A DNA stretch of 64,000 bases from Gaeumannomyces sp. JS-464 (taxonomy: Eukaryota; Ascomycota; Sordariomycetes; Magnaporthales; Magnaporthaceae): positions 5,890,001 to 5,954,000 of the forward strand of contig NGZR01000002.1 in NCBI GenBank assembly GCA_002197995.1, given 5' to 3'. Positions within the stretch are counted from its first letter, which is position 1. Every line of letters starts with the position of its first letter. The notes beneath the pieces were generated by a model. It made no database searches. It saw only the letters and a list, made by a program, of their open reading frames with translations, and was not told where the DNA came from. Of the stretch, positions 12,809 to 24,597 are shown piece after piece. The position numbers were made by a program, and so were the translations under genes.

Positions 12809-15800
12809 ATGGGGGGTCTCTCGAGTCCCAGATCCGGGACTCCCTCTTCGGCCGAGGCTGTCCTCTCGTGGGCCCAGATCCTCTCCCCTCCATCCTGCTT
12901 TTCTGCTTCATGCTAGCCATTGCTCTTCATGGCGTCTTGGCGAGCAGGAAGGATGAAGAAATGGTAGTTCCGGCCGCCAGGGGACCGGGCGGCCGCCCGC
13001 TGCCCGTAACCAAGACGCGGCCCAGCGCGGTTGTAATCGAGGTCACAGGGACCGCTCCCTTTGGCCGAGGCTCCAGGCGCATATTCCAGCTTGCAACCGC
13101 CATCATCGTGCTCACCTTCGTTGGCAACGCCACCAATCTCGCCCTGCAGGTAGCTTACGATCCCGACCAGGCCCGGTCCTTTACTCTGGCCCCGGACGAA
13201 TCAGATCAGCGCCCGTGGTGGTGTCGTGAGGAAGCCTTTGTACGTTGAAACTCACCCACCACCCCCTTTCTTTCCACTCCCGGCTCCCCTGCATCGCATC
13301 CTGCACCCTACCCACACCCTCCTCCCCCTCGCTGCACATTGATCTTCGTGACAGCCAAGTCAGTTCCCGAGGGGGGAAGGCGTTGGGGTGCAGGTGTGCA
13401 AGATGTGCACCATGTGCAACATGTGTGCATTATTTGTATTTTTGTCTCCGGGGAGGCCGCAGCCCAGTCTCACTCGACCCCAGTCGGTCTCGTTTCTTAC
13501 TCGCCGCCGCCGGCATGCCTGTCTGCCTAGGTATACATCATTGGCTGTGGCTCGTTCTACACCTACCTGCTGCTCACGCTCTTCGACTGGAGCGACAGCC
13601 CCAATGCCGTCCATTTCTTGGTCTGGTGCGCAAGCCTGGCCACCGAGAGCACCGTCCTTGGCTCGCTCCTCGCCCGGGTCTTGCAGTCTTCTTGCGCCGC
13701 GGCCGACGGGCCTTCTATGCCGGGAGGATATGATGTTGCTGACCTTGCCATCGGCGCCCTCCGCCTTGCCGTCGTCCTGGGCGTCATCGTCTTGTACCTT
13801 AGCCTCGCCGGCCGCCGCACTTTCTGGGCTGGAGAGAAGAAGGCGCAGGACGCTGGCCTGGATGGCATGGGCGAGATGGAAGGACAGAGCCATGGGCAGG
13901 TCGGCCACGGCAGCGATACGTCGGACGAAACATCGCCTCTTCTCGGTCGACGACACGCGGCCTTCAACGGATACGTCAGCCCCGCCGCAGGCGGCCGCGA
14001 GACGAGGAGGAACCAGAACGGATCGGCCGGCCCCAACCAGTCGCCTGCCGACGGCGTCGGCGACAGCAGCCATCGCGACGCCGATGCCGCCTTCTACCGG
14101 CCGAACAAGCTGCCGCACAAGACGTGGTGGGAATACCTGCGGGGATACTCCCTATTCTTCCCGTACTTGTGGCCGCGCGACTCGCTCAGGCTACAGACGG
14201 TCGTGGTGATCTGCTTTGTCATTGCCGTCCTCCAGCGCTACGTGAACCTTATGGTCCCTGTCCAGACGGGCACCCTGGTCAACGAGCTCGACGGCGCGGC
14301 GTGGAGGAATGGTTCCGAGGCTGGCCATGCCATGCCGTGGGGGCACCTCGGCTTGCTGATCCTGTTCAAGATACTGCAGGGGCCCTCGGGGCTGCTGGGC
14401 TCTGTCCGCGCCATCCTCTGGATCCCCGTCTCGCAGTACTGCTTCCGCGCGCTGTCTTCTGCGGCCTTTGAGCACGTGCACTCTCTGTCGCTCGACTTCC
14501 ACCTGTCCAAGAGGACCGGCGAGGTCTTGTCGGCGCTCAACAAGGGCGCCTCGATCAACGGGTTTCTGGAGCAAGTGACCTTTCAGGTGTTCCCGATGCT
14601 GGTGGACCCCATCATCGCAATCATCTATCTTGCCCGAGCCTTCAACAGCGTGTACGCTGTGTGTGTTTCCATCATGACATTCACATACCTCTTCCTCACC
14701 ATCCGCATGGCCGCGACCCGCGCGGACCAGCGCAGGGACATGGTCAACGCCAACAGGGAAGAGGAGGCGGTAAAGAACGACTCCATTGTCAGCTATGAGA
14801 CGGTCAAGTACTTCAACGCCGAAGACTTTGAGTTCAAGCGTTACCGCGAGACCATCAACACTTTCCAAGCAGCCGAGGCCAGCGTCACGTGGGGCGCCAA
14901 CAATATGAACATCTGCCAGAATCTGGTTTTCATGGGCGGCATGCTGCTGCTGCTGGTGGTGGGGGCGTACGATGTCGCTCTCGGCAACCGGGGAATCGGC
15001 GAGTTCTCGACGCTGCTGGTCATCCTCGGGCAGCTGCAGGGCCCACTCAACTTCTTCGGCACATTTTACAAGACGGTGCAACAGGCCATGATCTCGGGTG
15101 AGCGACTGCTCGAGCTGTTTAAGGTGGCGCCGACGGTGGTGGACCGCCGCGGCGTGCCAGACCTCCCGCCTTGCAGGGGTCACATCCGGTGGAATAAGGT
15201 CAGGTTTTGGTACGACGGCAAGCGCCCGGCGCTGCGAGACCTTTCGTTCGAGTGCCGCCCCGGTACGACGACGGCCTTTGTCGGCGAGTCCGGTGGCGGC
15301 AAGTCCACCGTGTTCCGGCTCATGTTCCGCTACTACAACTGCCATGAGGGCAGCATCGAGGTCGACGGTCACAACGTCAAGGACGTTACCATTGACTCTG
15401 TCCGGCGAGCCATCGGCGTGGTTCCGCAGGACACAATTATGTTCAACGAATCCATCATGTACAACCTCAGGTACGCGAACCAGAAGGCAACTGACGAGGA
15501 GGTGTACGAGGCTTGCCGATCCGCCAGCATCCACGACCGCATTATGAGCTTCCCCGAAGGCTACAACACCAGGGTCGGGGAGCGCGGACTGCGGCTCAGT
15601 GGGGGCGAGAAGCAGCGCATGGCCATCGCTCGGCTCATTCTCAAGCGCCCTCGCATCATCATGTTGGACGAGGCCACGTCGGCGCTCGACAGCGAGACGG
15701 AGCAGCAGATTCAGTCCAAGCTCATCAAGGGCAACAACCTGGGTCAAGACCGCACACTCTTGATTATAGCGTAAGTCTTCTTCAAAACGCCTAGTAGATG

Positions 15801-16263
15801 CGTCATTGGGAGCGAGGACCAAGAGAGAGCAGAAAGAGATTATGATAAGGTGTTTCTGTGTCGCTAACACACGACGGTTCCCACTTCTCGTAGCCACCGC
15901 CTTTCCACCATAACGCACGCGGACCAGATAATTGTGCTCCATGCCGGCTCCATCATCGAGAAAGGCAGCCACGCAGAACTGCTCCGGCTGGGCGGCAAGT
16001 ATGCCAGCATGTGGGAGAAGCAGAGCAAAGCCGAAGAGGCTGCGATCAAGGCCCGGGACGCTACCGCCAGGGCCAACAAGCTTCTGCGGCGGGCCCAGAT
16101 TGGCGTCAAAACCGACATCAACGACGACAGCGACGGCTACAACAACAGCGCGTGCTCTTCTACCGTTCTGCCAGGCCCCAAGGCCGCCCCCGCCCCTTCT
16201 GAAGACTCTTCAACGTCGTCGGATGATGACCTGACCAATAATGATAATAATAAGACAAAATAG
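12809..16263 (+). CDS. hmt1: HMT1-type vacuolar ABC transporter
   Basis: Half-size ABC exporter of the Hmt1/ABCB6-like class, which in fission yeast moves phytochelatins or glutathione conjugates into the vacuole for metal tolerance. Exons 12809-13239, 13531-15770 and 15894-16263; junctions rebuild [14 protein letters not shown] and IAHRLSTI. An N-terminal extension of several membrane helices precedes the six-helix ABC domain. The nucleotide-binding domain has Walker [10 protein letters not shown], signature [13 protein letters not shown], Walker [13 protein letters not shown] and the H-loop AHRLSTI. The tail is Ser/Asp/Asn-rich. I chose ATG 12809 (context CGCCATGG); this needs one lost base in the C4 run at 12885-12888. 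Otherwise translation would have to begin at the internal GTG/Met region after 12868. With the correction the product is 1013 residues, normal for the family. Confidence 0.9.
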
Positions 16264-17671
16264 ACGGAGTTTTAGCCTGATATTTTTTTTCCTCTTTTGT
16301 TTTTTCCCCCACTCATATTTCTCATCATAACTCTTCCCATCGGCCATTGGTTTTTCTCCATTTTCATCACTGGTTTTCCATACCTTTTTCTTTTCTCCTC
16401 CCCGCCTAGCCTCATGTTTCGCCTCATTCATCACTTCCCTCCACATGGTGGAGAGGGATGTTTTCTCTAGATTTACCGCGAACGCTGGACACGACGAGCG
16501 CCGATCACGCCGTTGCCATGGAGCGCGGCAGGCGCTCATGAGCCACGAATACCAATTTACGCCTTATGTACGGTATGCATGGGGGTGGCGCTGGATTTGA
16601 TTACAAGGAGTCTACAGATGGTAGCTAGGCCTTTTTGGGATATATGTCCAGATGTGCGGGGATGGGCGGCGAGCGGTGTGTGGTGGTCGATGGGTCATTG
16701 ATGGCCAATGTCATAAAATGTAGAGATTTGGCTTACCATATTTCCAGTACGGAATGGTGAGCAAAGGTCGGCTTGCACAAGCATAGAAAAAGGAACCCAG
16801 TGGCCAACGCGAGTGCAGGCGAGCATAGCGGTCAGGGACCGCGTAAGGGATATGCAAGCCCTCCCATGCGTCGCTCCAGCGAGCCGTGCAGGGCCATTCA
16901 TCAACCGCGGCAGATGGCGGTGTGCCACCTTGGTCGGGCGTGGAACCCACTGTGGCACAAAAGAACGACAAGATGCATAAGCCGAAGGGTAGGAAGTAGG
17001 AGTCAGAGCGGCGTGTCTCAAATGGATTAAATCTTGCTATGTGGTGCGGGCTAAGCCAAGGTGTAATGATGTCTGCATGAACAAAAACGACGCCTCATAA
17101 TAATCATCAACAGCACTATCGAAGTCGGGCGGTGGTGATGAGGGGCGAAAGGAATAGAGAAGACATTCGTTGATATGCTGTCTCTTCGTTGGGTCCTATC
17201 CGAATATTATTTATTGGCTGGACTGCTCCGAACGCAGACACACGTACACACACCTGAGCACCCGAAGGTGTGAACGTGTGAGCGATACGCCCTTCTCGCT
17301 TTTGGCGAGCGCGTCATGCTGTGCGCACAGCATGAAATGTGGTCGGGGCTAGCAGATGCGAGGCCAGACCAGACGACGTATGTGCGCATATGCGTGTGGG
17401 GGCGCGCGTCCGAATCGTGAGGAGCAGCGTGAGGTTGACCAAAGGCGCCAAGACAAGGCCGGCGCCAGAAGGACCAACCTGTGCGTGCGACATTTTTCGA
17501 GAGCAAGCCGAGCGATGCCGGAGCGGGAAAACATGGACGAGGCGGCGGCTTCTCCTGCCAGGTCCAGCGCCACATGGCCGTCGCCGCCCACCCAACTCTC
17601 GAAGCCACCTCACAGGACGCGGCGAGGGGCCGAGCGGCGGCAGCCTCAGGGCGCGCCGGGGAGAGGTCGGC
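16264..17671. other. Convergent intergenic region between HMT1 and the ceramide synthase
   Basis: T-rich directly after HMT1 (3' UTR-like), then ordinary sequence. Both flanking genes end here. Open frames near 17300-17800 are shadows of the ceramide synthase 3' end. No gene supported. Confidence 0.6.
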
Positions 17672-19182
17672 TTATTTCCTCTTCTTGGCGACGGCGCCAT
17701 TAGATGCCGACCCGGTGGCCGAGGCGACAGGTGATGCGTCCTCAACCTCGGTCTCGTCGGGCTCGGAGCGGTCATCTCTCACGTTGTCGCTAAAAGTGAA
17801 GCGGTAGGCGATGCGGACGATGAAGAACAGCCAGAAGAGGTTCAGGGCCTGGAGGGAGGAGAGCAGGGACAGGGTGATGGCCTGGGAGAGCGAACACTTG
17901 TACTGCTCCGTCTCCCAGTTGAGTTCGTAGGGTCCAATGGTCTTGAACTCAGTAAGCAGGCTCCAGATGATGCGCAGGTTGATATAGTGACGCAGGTAGA
18001 TCCACACGCCCATGAAGGTGACAAAGTAGGGTCCCATCAGGACATGGTCGATGTAGTTGAGTAGCTTTGCCGTCTGCAGCGAGCGAGGGAGAGCATGTAA
18101 GCCAAGATACGTTGACTTATGTGCACGTGTGTTTAAGGGGCGTATGCATGGACACGTGCACGAAGCGGAGGAAATTGGTGGGGGGGGGGGGGGGGTGTCA
18201 GGAGTTCTTACAGCGAGGAAAAAGTCACTGATATCGTGGGTGACGTAGACGGCCAGGCCCATGTAGGTGAAATGGAAACGGTAGCTGAGGCCGATCAGGG
18301 CGAGCGAGACGATGTGATGGGCGACCAGCTCCTTGAAGTCCTTGCGCGGCTTCTCCATACCGAGGACAAGGACTAGGGCCTGCTGAGCCCAGTAGGCGGC
18401 CTCAAACAAGTAGTAGAATTTGAAAAAGGCGTCGTGGGAGCGGTGGGGGAAGTCCTCGTACATGCCGCGGGTGTTGAAGTACCATACCGGGGTGCGGCTC
18501 ATGACGTACATGCCGGCGGGCCCGAGGATGCCAAAGTAGATGGCCGTGTAGGCCTGCTCCATGAAGCGGGCCTGCTTGCCTCGCGAGCGTACGCCGGCGT
18601 AGCGGGCGAGGGGCCGCAGCAGCTCCTGCATGATGAACTCGCGGGTGAAGGACAGGACGACTGTGTAGAAGACGACAAAGGCGATGTCCCAGCGGCCCTT
18701 GCCGTACTGGCGCGGGCCCGTGTGGCCGGGCTCGGGCTCGAGCGGGTACGAGAGGAAGATGAAGTGGTGGACCGGGTTGGCCTCGGTCGGGTTGGCGGCG
18801 TAGAGCGACAGGAAGCAGGCCAGGATGGCGAGCGGCAGCACCCACGTGTGCTTGGTGGCGAACTGCTTGACCCTGCGGGCGTAGGAGCGGGCCTTGCGCC
18901 GCCGGGAGCCGCGCTTGGAGTCCTGGGGGCGTTGGGTTGGGTTGGTTAGTTCTGTGTGTCGACACATGGCGATTCTTTGCATTCTTGGATCACCTTTCCG
19001 CCCTGGTGTAGGTGGGCAATGCTGGTGGCCAGGCCCGGGGCGCCCGTGTCGCCGACGCGCAGCTCCGAGCCCAGGCCACTGGACTGCCTGCGTCGGCGGG
19101 CGGCCGAGGCGGCGCCATGGTCGGCGGCGCTGTGGAGGTCGGCCGGGGTGCTGAGCAGCGGGAACGGCTCCGAGGTCGCCAT
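17672..19182 (-). CDS. lag1: Ceramide synthase LAG1/LAC1
   Basis: ER acyl-CoA-dependent sphinganine N-acyltransferase. Exons 18994-19182, 18212-18922 and 17672-18073, with GT-AG introns at 18923-18993 and 18074-18211. The TLC domain contains the Lag1p signature region: HHIVSLALIGLSYRFHFTYM followed by VTHDISDFFLA, with the catalytic-type His pair and Asp residues present. Several membrane helices are visible (WVLPLAILACFLSLYAA, DIAFVVFYTVVLSF, the final LNLFWLFFIVRIAYRF). The C-terminus is acidic and ends KKRK, an ER-retrieval-like lysine tail. Predicted 433 residues, a usual length, with no frame disruption. Intron 2 carries a G16 run (C16 on the coding strand). It supplies ceramide downstream of LCB2, which lies 21 kb away and is not clustered with it. 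Confidence 0.94.
18180..18195. repeat. G16 homopolymer inside ceramide synthase intron 2
   Basis: Sixteen G on the + strand within the 138-nt intron; on the transcript it would be a C16 run not far downstream of the donor. Confidence 0.85.
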
Positions 19183-20322
19183 GCCGGGCCTTTTTCCCCC
19201 CTATTGTTGAGCAGTAACGAGACAGTGACGAGAAGGCGATGAGATGGTGGCGTGCTACAAGCCCAAGGGTGGCCGGCGAGGTTGGTGCGGGTGGCAGCAA
19301 GGTGAGGGAAAGGCGGAGGGGTGCTGGTGCCGGGGCAGGAGTCTGGCAGACAAGATAACAGCGGATTGATCGAGAGCAAGTCAATAGCCCTGCTGGGATG
19401 CACGGATCTGCACGCGCACGTTACATTGTTGTGGATGGGAAAGGAAGGCGCTGTCTGGAGCGCCCAAGTACCGTGCCAAGCCTTGTGCGCTAGGCAGCGC
19501 CTGAGCTGGCAGGCGGCGGTCTGGCTCGTCAAATTTGCGGCCCTCGCGGTGCTTCGTGCTGCGTGTCGCTTCGTGTACCTGCATAACGCCTGCCAGCCAG
19601 TGCCGACAGCACCTCCAGCCAGTGGGCCAGGTACTGGGGTGTACATACCATGCCTGCCAGGGGCTGGTGCCGGTGGGTTCCTAATGTCCAAATCGCAGGG
19701 GGCCGGCACAACCAACCAGCCTATTGGAATTCCTATTGGATCCCGCACCCAACTTTGCCTGCCGAAAATTTCTTCCAGAGAATAATCAAAATAAAAAGAA
19801 ACAGGGGACAGCGAGCTGCTTATGGTGATTCCATCACAGCCCGCCCGCGCCTGTGGGCATCTGTCGCGACTCAACAGTAGCAGTATGAACCAAATAAATA
19901 GGGCAGATAAATCGAAATAGGGCGTGGTGAATGTATTTTGATCCAAGGCACCCTATCGCCAAGGCCATCATCATCTTTGCTCTTCGCACTGGAAAGAGCC
20001 CTGAATAACACCCAAGAAGATCCGCGTGGAGAACGAGCCAGCGCACGCATGCGTGCACCAGTACACATCGTCCTTCTCGGCGGGCCGCGTAGCTGACACT
20101 GTTTAGTGCGCGTCCGGCGCCCAGATTATACATGAAGATAAATAGCCTCGCCTTTCGAAACCCGAATGCGTCGTAAATGATCAGGTATCATGTAACATAT
20201 AAACATCATGGAAAAGGGAGAGAAAAAAGGGAGAAATATCCGGCAGCGCCCGAAACTCCGTGAAGAAGCCTTAGCAAGGCAAAACAAACAGAAAAGAAGA
20301 CAGGAGCTCGGCCTGGCAGTCG
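19183..20322. other. Intergenic region between the ceramide synthase promoter and the PalH 3' end
   Basis: Contains the ceramide synthase promoter/leader (19183 to about 19500) and the PalH 3' flank. No convincing gene. Confidence 0.6.
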
Positions 20323-22836
20323 CTATGGCACCGGCGGCCCCTCACGCGACGAGCCTAGTGTCGCGCCCACTCGTATCCTGCCCGGTGGCCCAATTAACGG
20401 CGCAGCCTCGCGAGGCTCGGACCAGCTGCCTTCCGCTCTTGGTGACGAACTGGCCGAGCCGGTACTATTCCGGCGCCATGGCCTGGCTGGCGATCTTGGC
20501 GAGTCGGAACTGTTGTGGTCCATTCCTGGTTGCGGGCTCTGTGTTACCAGCGGTTGGGCCTGCTGCGACTCCTCTTCTTCAAGAAGCTGGGCCAACGCGG
20601 CACCTCTGCGCGGCGGTGCTGGTATCACCGTGACCGGCAGGCTCTCCGTGTCCGGTGTCGGCCTGATCCTCTCGCGAATCCTCTCGGCTTGCGTCGCCGC
20701 AAAGTCCTCCATGCGCGTGCGTAGGTCCCACCTGTTACCCTGCGCCCGCGCTGCACCTGCGACTGTCGAGACCTAGACCCATGGCTCGGTGGTGGTGGCG
20801 GAGTTGCCGCTTCCGCGTCAGAAACGGGCGTTTTGCGGCGCGGAAGAGTTATTGACAGTGCCCGCCACCTGCTTGTTGTCCCGCCTTGCTCGCCATTACT
20901 ACTTCCACCACCCCCACACCGGTCGGCTCCGGTGACGCATCGGTTGGCGCATCCGGAACAGGCTCACCGATGCCAGCCTGAGAGTTGCCTACACTGGACC
21001 TGTTGCCGTTCCGTGTTTCTGGCCGTGATGGTTGCGGGACCTGTTGTGAGCGGGGTAGTTGAAGGGTTTGCGGCTGAGAAGATGTCGGTGAGCGTAGAGC
21101 CGAAGCTTGTGCCGAGGAATGGAATGGGGCACCCGTGTCAGGATGCTGGAGGGATGCTTGGCCATTCGGGGTTGCTGCTGCTGTTGCTGCTCTGTGGTCA
21201 CGTGATGAGGCGGCGGCGTCGGATGCGCCGTTGTCCTCGTAGCCGTCTCGGTCAATGGATGATAGCGAATGGCGTAGACAGTGCTGTCTGCGCTGGCCGT
21301 GTCGGTTCGGCTGACAGGCGTTATAGCCGGGGGCGCCGAGACGGCCATAGCGGCGGCTGGAGGAACCTCGCCGCCGGCCTGTTGTGGTTGGCTGCCGGAC
21401 GGCTCGGCCCGGCATCGGGCGTGGCGCCGTCCTCCTTGTTGTTGGGCCGCGACCGATAACGTTGAGCAATCGAAGAAACCGACGGCCACATGTTACTCCG
21501 CCCGCTGGTAGTCGGCCCGTCGCGACGGGCCCGGGTGCGCGCGTGAGCTGTCGCTGCTGCCCTCTTTCGCGGTCGCATGCCACCTTCACCGCCGTCATCG
21601 CTACCGTCACCGCTGTCGTAGTCGCCGCCGCCGCCAGGAGGCTTCTCAGCCCAGTTACGTCGCGGCCAGGTCGAGTCTGAGGGCGGCTCCAGCATCTCGT
21701 CGCCGTCAAACACTTCGCGGCCCAAGATCCCGTCCCTCTTCTCCTCCCTCTCTAGAGCCTCAATGCGCTCGACCCATTCCCAGACGATGACGCTGGCCGC
21801 GGCCGCCCCGACCCACCGGACGTAGTCGCCCCAACCGGTGAACTCGGGCTTTGCGATGTCCAGGATGAAGAAGACGACAGGGACGAGGATTGCAAAGAGA
21901 GAGAGGATGGCGACGAGGCAGATGTTCTTCATCTGCGGGTGGTAGTATGCGTACTTTTTCTTCATTAGTGAGTAGTAAATGACCCAAGCTGCGTACAACA
22001 CGCCGAGGGCGAGCTGGAACACATAGCTGAGGGCGGGGATTGCATCTTTGAAATTGCCAGGCCTCGAGTTGTTGGGCCCGGTGTAGTGGAAGCTGTTAAG
22101 AGAGTCGAAGATCAGATCCAGCGTGATCAAGGCAAAGGCTGTCCACTTGATGATGACCTTTTCCCGCTGCCGCGGGAACAGGCGGATGAGCGTCTGGGCC
22201 TGCGCGAGCCAGAGAAAAGTGTCGGAGATGATGCGGATGATCTTGAGCTCGGTTCCGTTGAGGATCTCGTCCTGCATCTGCCGGGCGTCCTGGTAGCCGG
22301 ACGCATACTGCTCTTCGGCCATCCTGTACGTGTTGGATGTTGCAATGGTGAGAGAGACAGCGACGGTGAGCGCGGCAACCTTCTGGAGCCAGGGTCGGCC
22401 ACCAATAGTGCCGGACCCGGAGCCACCGCTGGTGAACCCCCGGCGGCCCAGGACCACAACGCCGCCGTCGAGAAAAGAGCGAGGGTGATGACTAGCATGA
22501 TAACCAGGGTGTATGCGACCACGGTGGTGGCAGCGAGAGCGTAGCATTGCGGGAACGTAGAGGCGAAAAAAGGGTCACGCAAATCGACGACATGGGACCA
22601 CCGAGGCCCGTGGCGTCGTCGACGCCGACGCCGTTGCCGCCGGCGCCGGCAATAATGGCGGGTTGGGTATTTGGGGTGCACGATGGTTTGTAGGCGGCGG
22701 GGCTCGAGAGGGTGATAACCTCGCCTCCAGGCATGACCAGGACGCCGTTGGCAGGCAGGTTCACAGCTTGGCAAAGCCGGGCCCTCGAGGTGCGTCCATC
22801 GTCGCCACTGGCTGGGACAAGCTGTCGTGCCTCCAT
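20323..22836 (-). CDS. palH: PalH/Rim21 ambient-pH sensor, about six apparent frameshifts
   Basis: Seven-helix plasma-membrane receptor at the head of the Pal/Rim alkaline-pH pathway. ATG at 22836 begins MEARQLVPASGDDGRT; an extracellular Cys-containing region follows, then FASTFPQCYALAATTVVAYT, SFLDGGVVVLGRRGF and the membrane core (LTLDLIFDSLNSFHY region, VFQLALGVLYAAWVIYYSLM, WGDYVRWVGAAAASVIVWEW), then a long cytosolic tail ending near VTVIPAPPRRGAALAQLLEE. The frame must change about six times. Two sites are precise (CCC at 22594-22596 and 22483-22485, each one base short) and one lies near 20738-20740. The others, near 21320-21490, about 21200 and about 20850, are only bracketed. All have the same sign (one base lost). 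With six corrections the product is 839 residues and the phases close. The membrane core is certain; the exact tail reading is not. Confidence 0.85.
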
Positions 22837-24597
22837 GGCTGGAGGAAAGGCGGTGGCGGCCGGCCGCTCGCAGGGCTGGGGCGGAGAGATGGCGGGTGTC
22901 GTGGGCTGGTTGGCAGGACGTGCGTGCGTCTTTGCGCGGGATGCACCCTTTTTATCCGGCAATCGCCATGGATGGGAAGTTGGCCGCAAAATGGGCAGCA
23001 GCGAGGGCTCGGGGGTTACGCACGGTCTCGGCCGGTCGCGCCTTTGTCGGCGGCGCCGGAATCGGTCTGCTGGCAGTTGCTATCTGCCGCGTCGTCGCCG
23101 TTGTCGTTTATCGTCGTCGTCGGCGCTGTTGTCCTACAGCCTCGTTCCAGCGGGTGCGAATGGCGCCTGGGCGACGTGCGGGCAGCCTGAAACGGCCCAC
23201 GCCACACGCACGGGAGCAATCAATCGAGCAGAAATCGCGCAGGCGTCGTTCCTTCGTCGTCGGCAGGCCCAAGTTCGGCGGCGGCGGCGTGCTGTCGATC
23301 GCGACCAGGACAGTCTCGACACAGAATCGGCTCGTCGTTTTTGTGACCGTCTCGTTCGCTGCGGGAATCCGCCAAGTTTTGGGCTGGGCGTCGAGGGGGG
23401 GGGGGGGGGGGGGGGGGGGGCCGGGTGATGCGGATTGACAGTCGAGTCTCTCGGCGATTCGCAGAAAGTCGTGCTGCCCGTGCTTGGTGGCTAAAAGTGG
23501 CCAGGTGTGGGGTCTCGCTCATTCTCCTGGAGTGTGTGCGGGCAGGGGCGCTGCTTCCACGAGCCTTTTCGACAGTGTTCTGACTTTGGAGAGGACAATT
23601 ATCTTCCTTTTGGCCCTGACGTGTTTTGGAGAACTTTCCAACATCCCTTATTTTCCCCCTCGTTCTTTCTTAATATCCTTTTATTACTCGTATTTCCCTA
23701 TCTGTCGTGCGTCTTGGACAGGTTTTTGCTGGCGAAGACTTCACCAAGGACAGACACGACACTTCGACGCGCTGTTCCCGCAATGATGCCGCGATTATCT
23801 AATCAGGCGCGTCTGACAGCAAAAGGCCCAGTCAGATGGCTCGCTCCCGCCTCCGTCCCTGTCCGTCTCAGGAATGTTTTGGACATTCAGATGAGCTTTT
23901 ATCTTTACAGTTTTGGTTTTTCTTCTTCCCCTCTACCTTCAGGAGCGTCTCGGTATAAATCACACCATGCATCATCGGGGCTAAACTTCCGGGAGGTCCA
24001 GAGCCTGCTCCCGTATTTGCGCGTCCTTCCAGCTGCTCAATCCGTCCGCGAACACTAGACTTGAGCTCCGACCAATGCGAATGTATTTCTCAAATATAAA
24101 TGTCTGCTTGTCATGGGTCTCGGCCATGACACCCAGAGCCCCTAGACCGTACATAAGTCTCGTATCATTCAGATCATGGCCACCATAACGCTCCACACAA
24201 TCCGATTGTTCTCAGAGCCGCCATGACTTATTGGTTTCTTGGCCGTTTCCTTCTCTTTGTGTCCCTTTTTTTTTGGTGATAATCTGGCCCGAATAATATG
24301 AGAAATAAGAATCGAGAACAGTGAACGACATGAGAACACAGGCTGGATATCTTGGTGCAAAAACCAATCGAGAGGAACAAGCCGGCATCCCAGGAGAATA
24401 CATCGACACAAGGAGAGGGGGCGGCTGTGCAAGCCAAGGAGGAGGATAAACAGCAAGTCTCGTTACAAAAAAGGTGATAAAAAGGAGCCAATGACTGGGG
24501 TGATTGCTGATGACTACAAGAAACCCCAAGAAAAGAAGGAGTCACCTTTCGTCAATGTACTCGAAGGCGCCGGTACTGCTTGCCACGCTAGCCACTG
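22837..24597. other. Intergenic region upstream of PalH and downstream of TEA4
   Basis: PalH promoter side (22837 to about 23450) includes a G26 run. Nearer TEA4 the DNA is AT-richer, with short T runs. Open frames are GC-composition artefacts; no family recognised. Confidence 0.55.
23395..23420. repeat. G26 homopolymer
   Basis: Uninterrupted run of 26 G about 560 bp upstream of the PalH start codon. Confidence 0.85.

Noticed and set aside
14191..15972. 593-codon open frame antisense to HMT1
   Set aside because: Mirror of a GC-rich real coding region; sense strand has complete ABC motifs.
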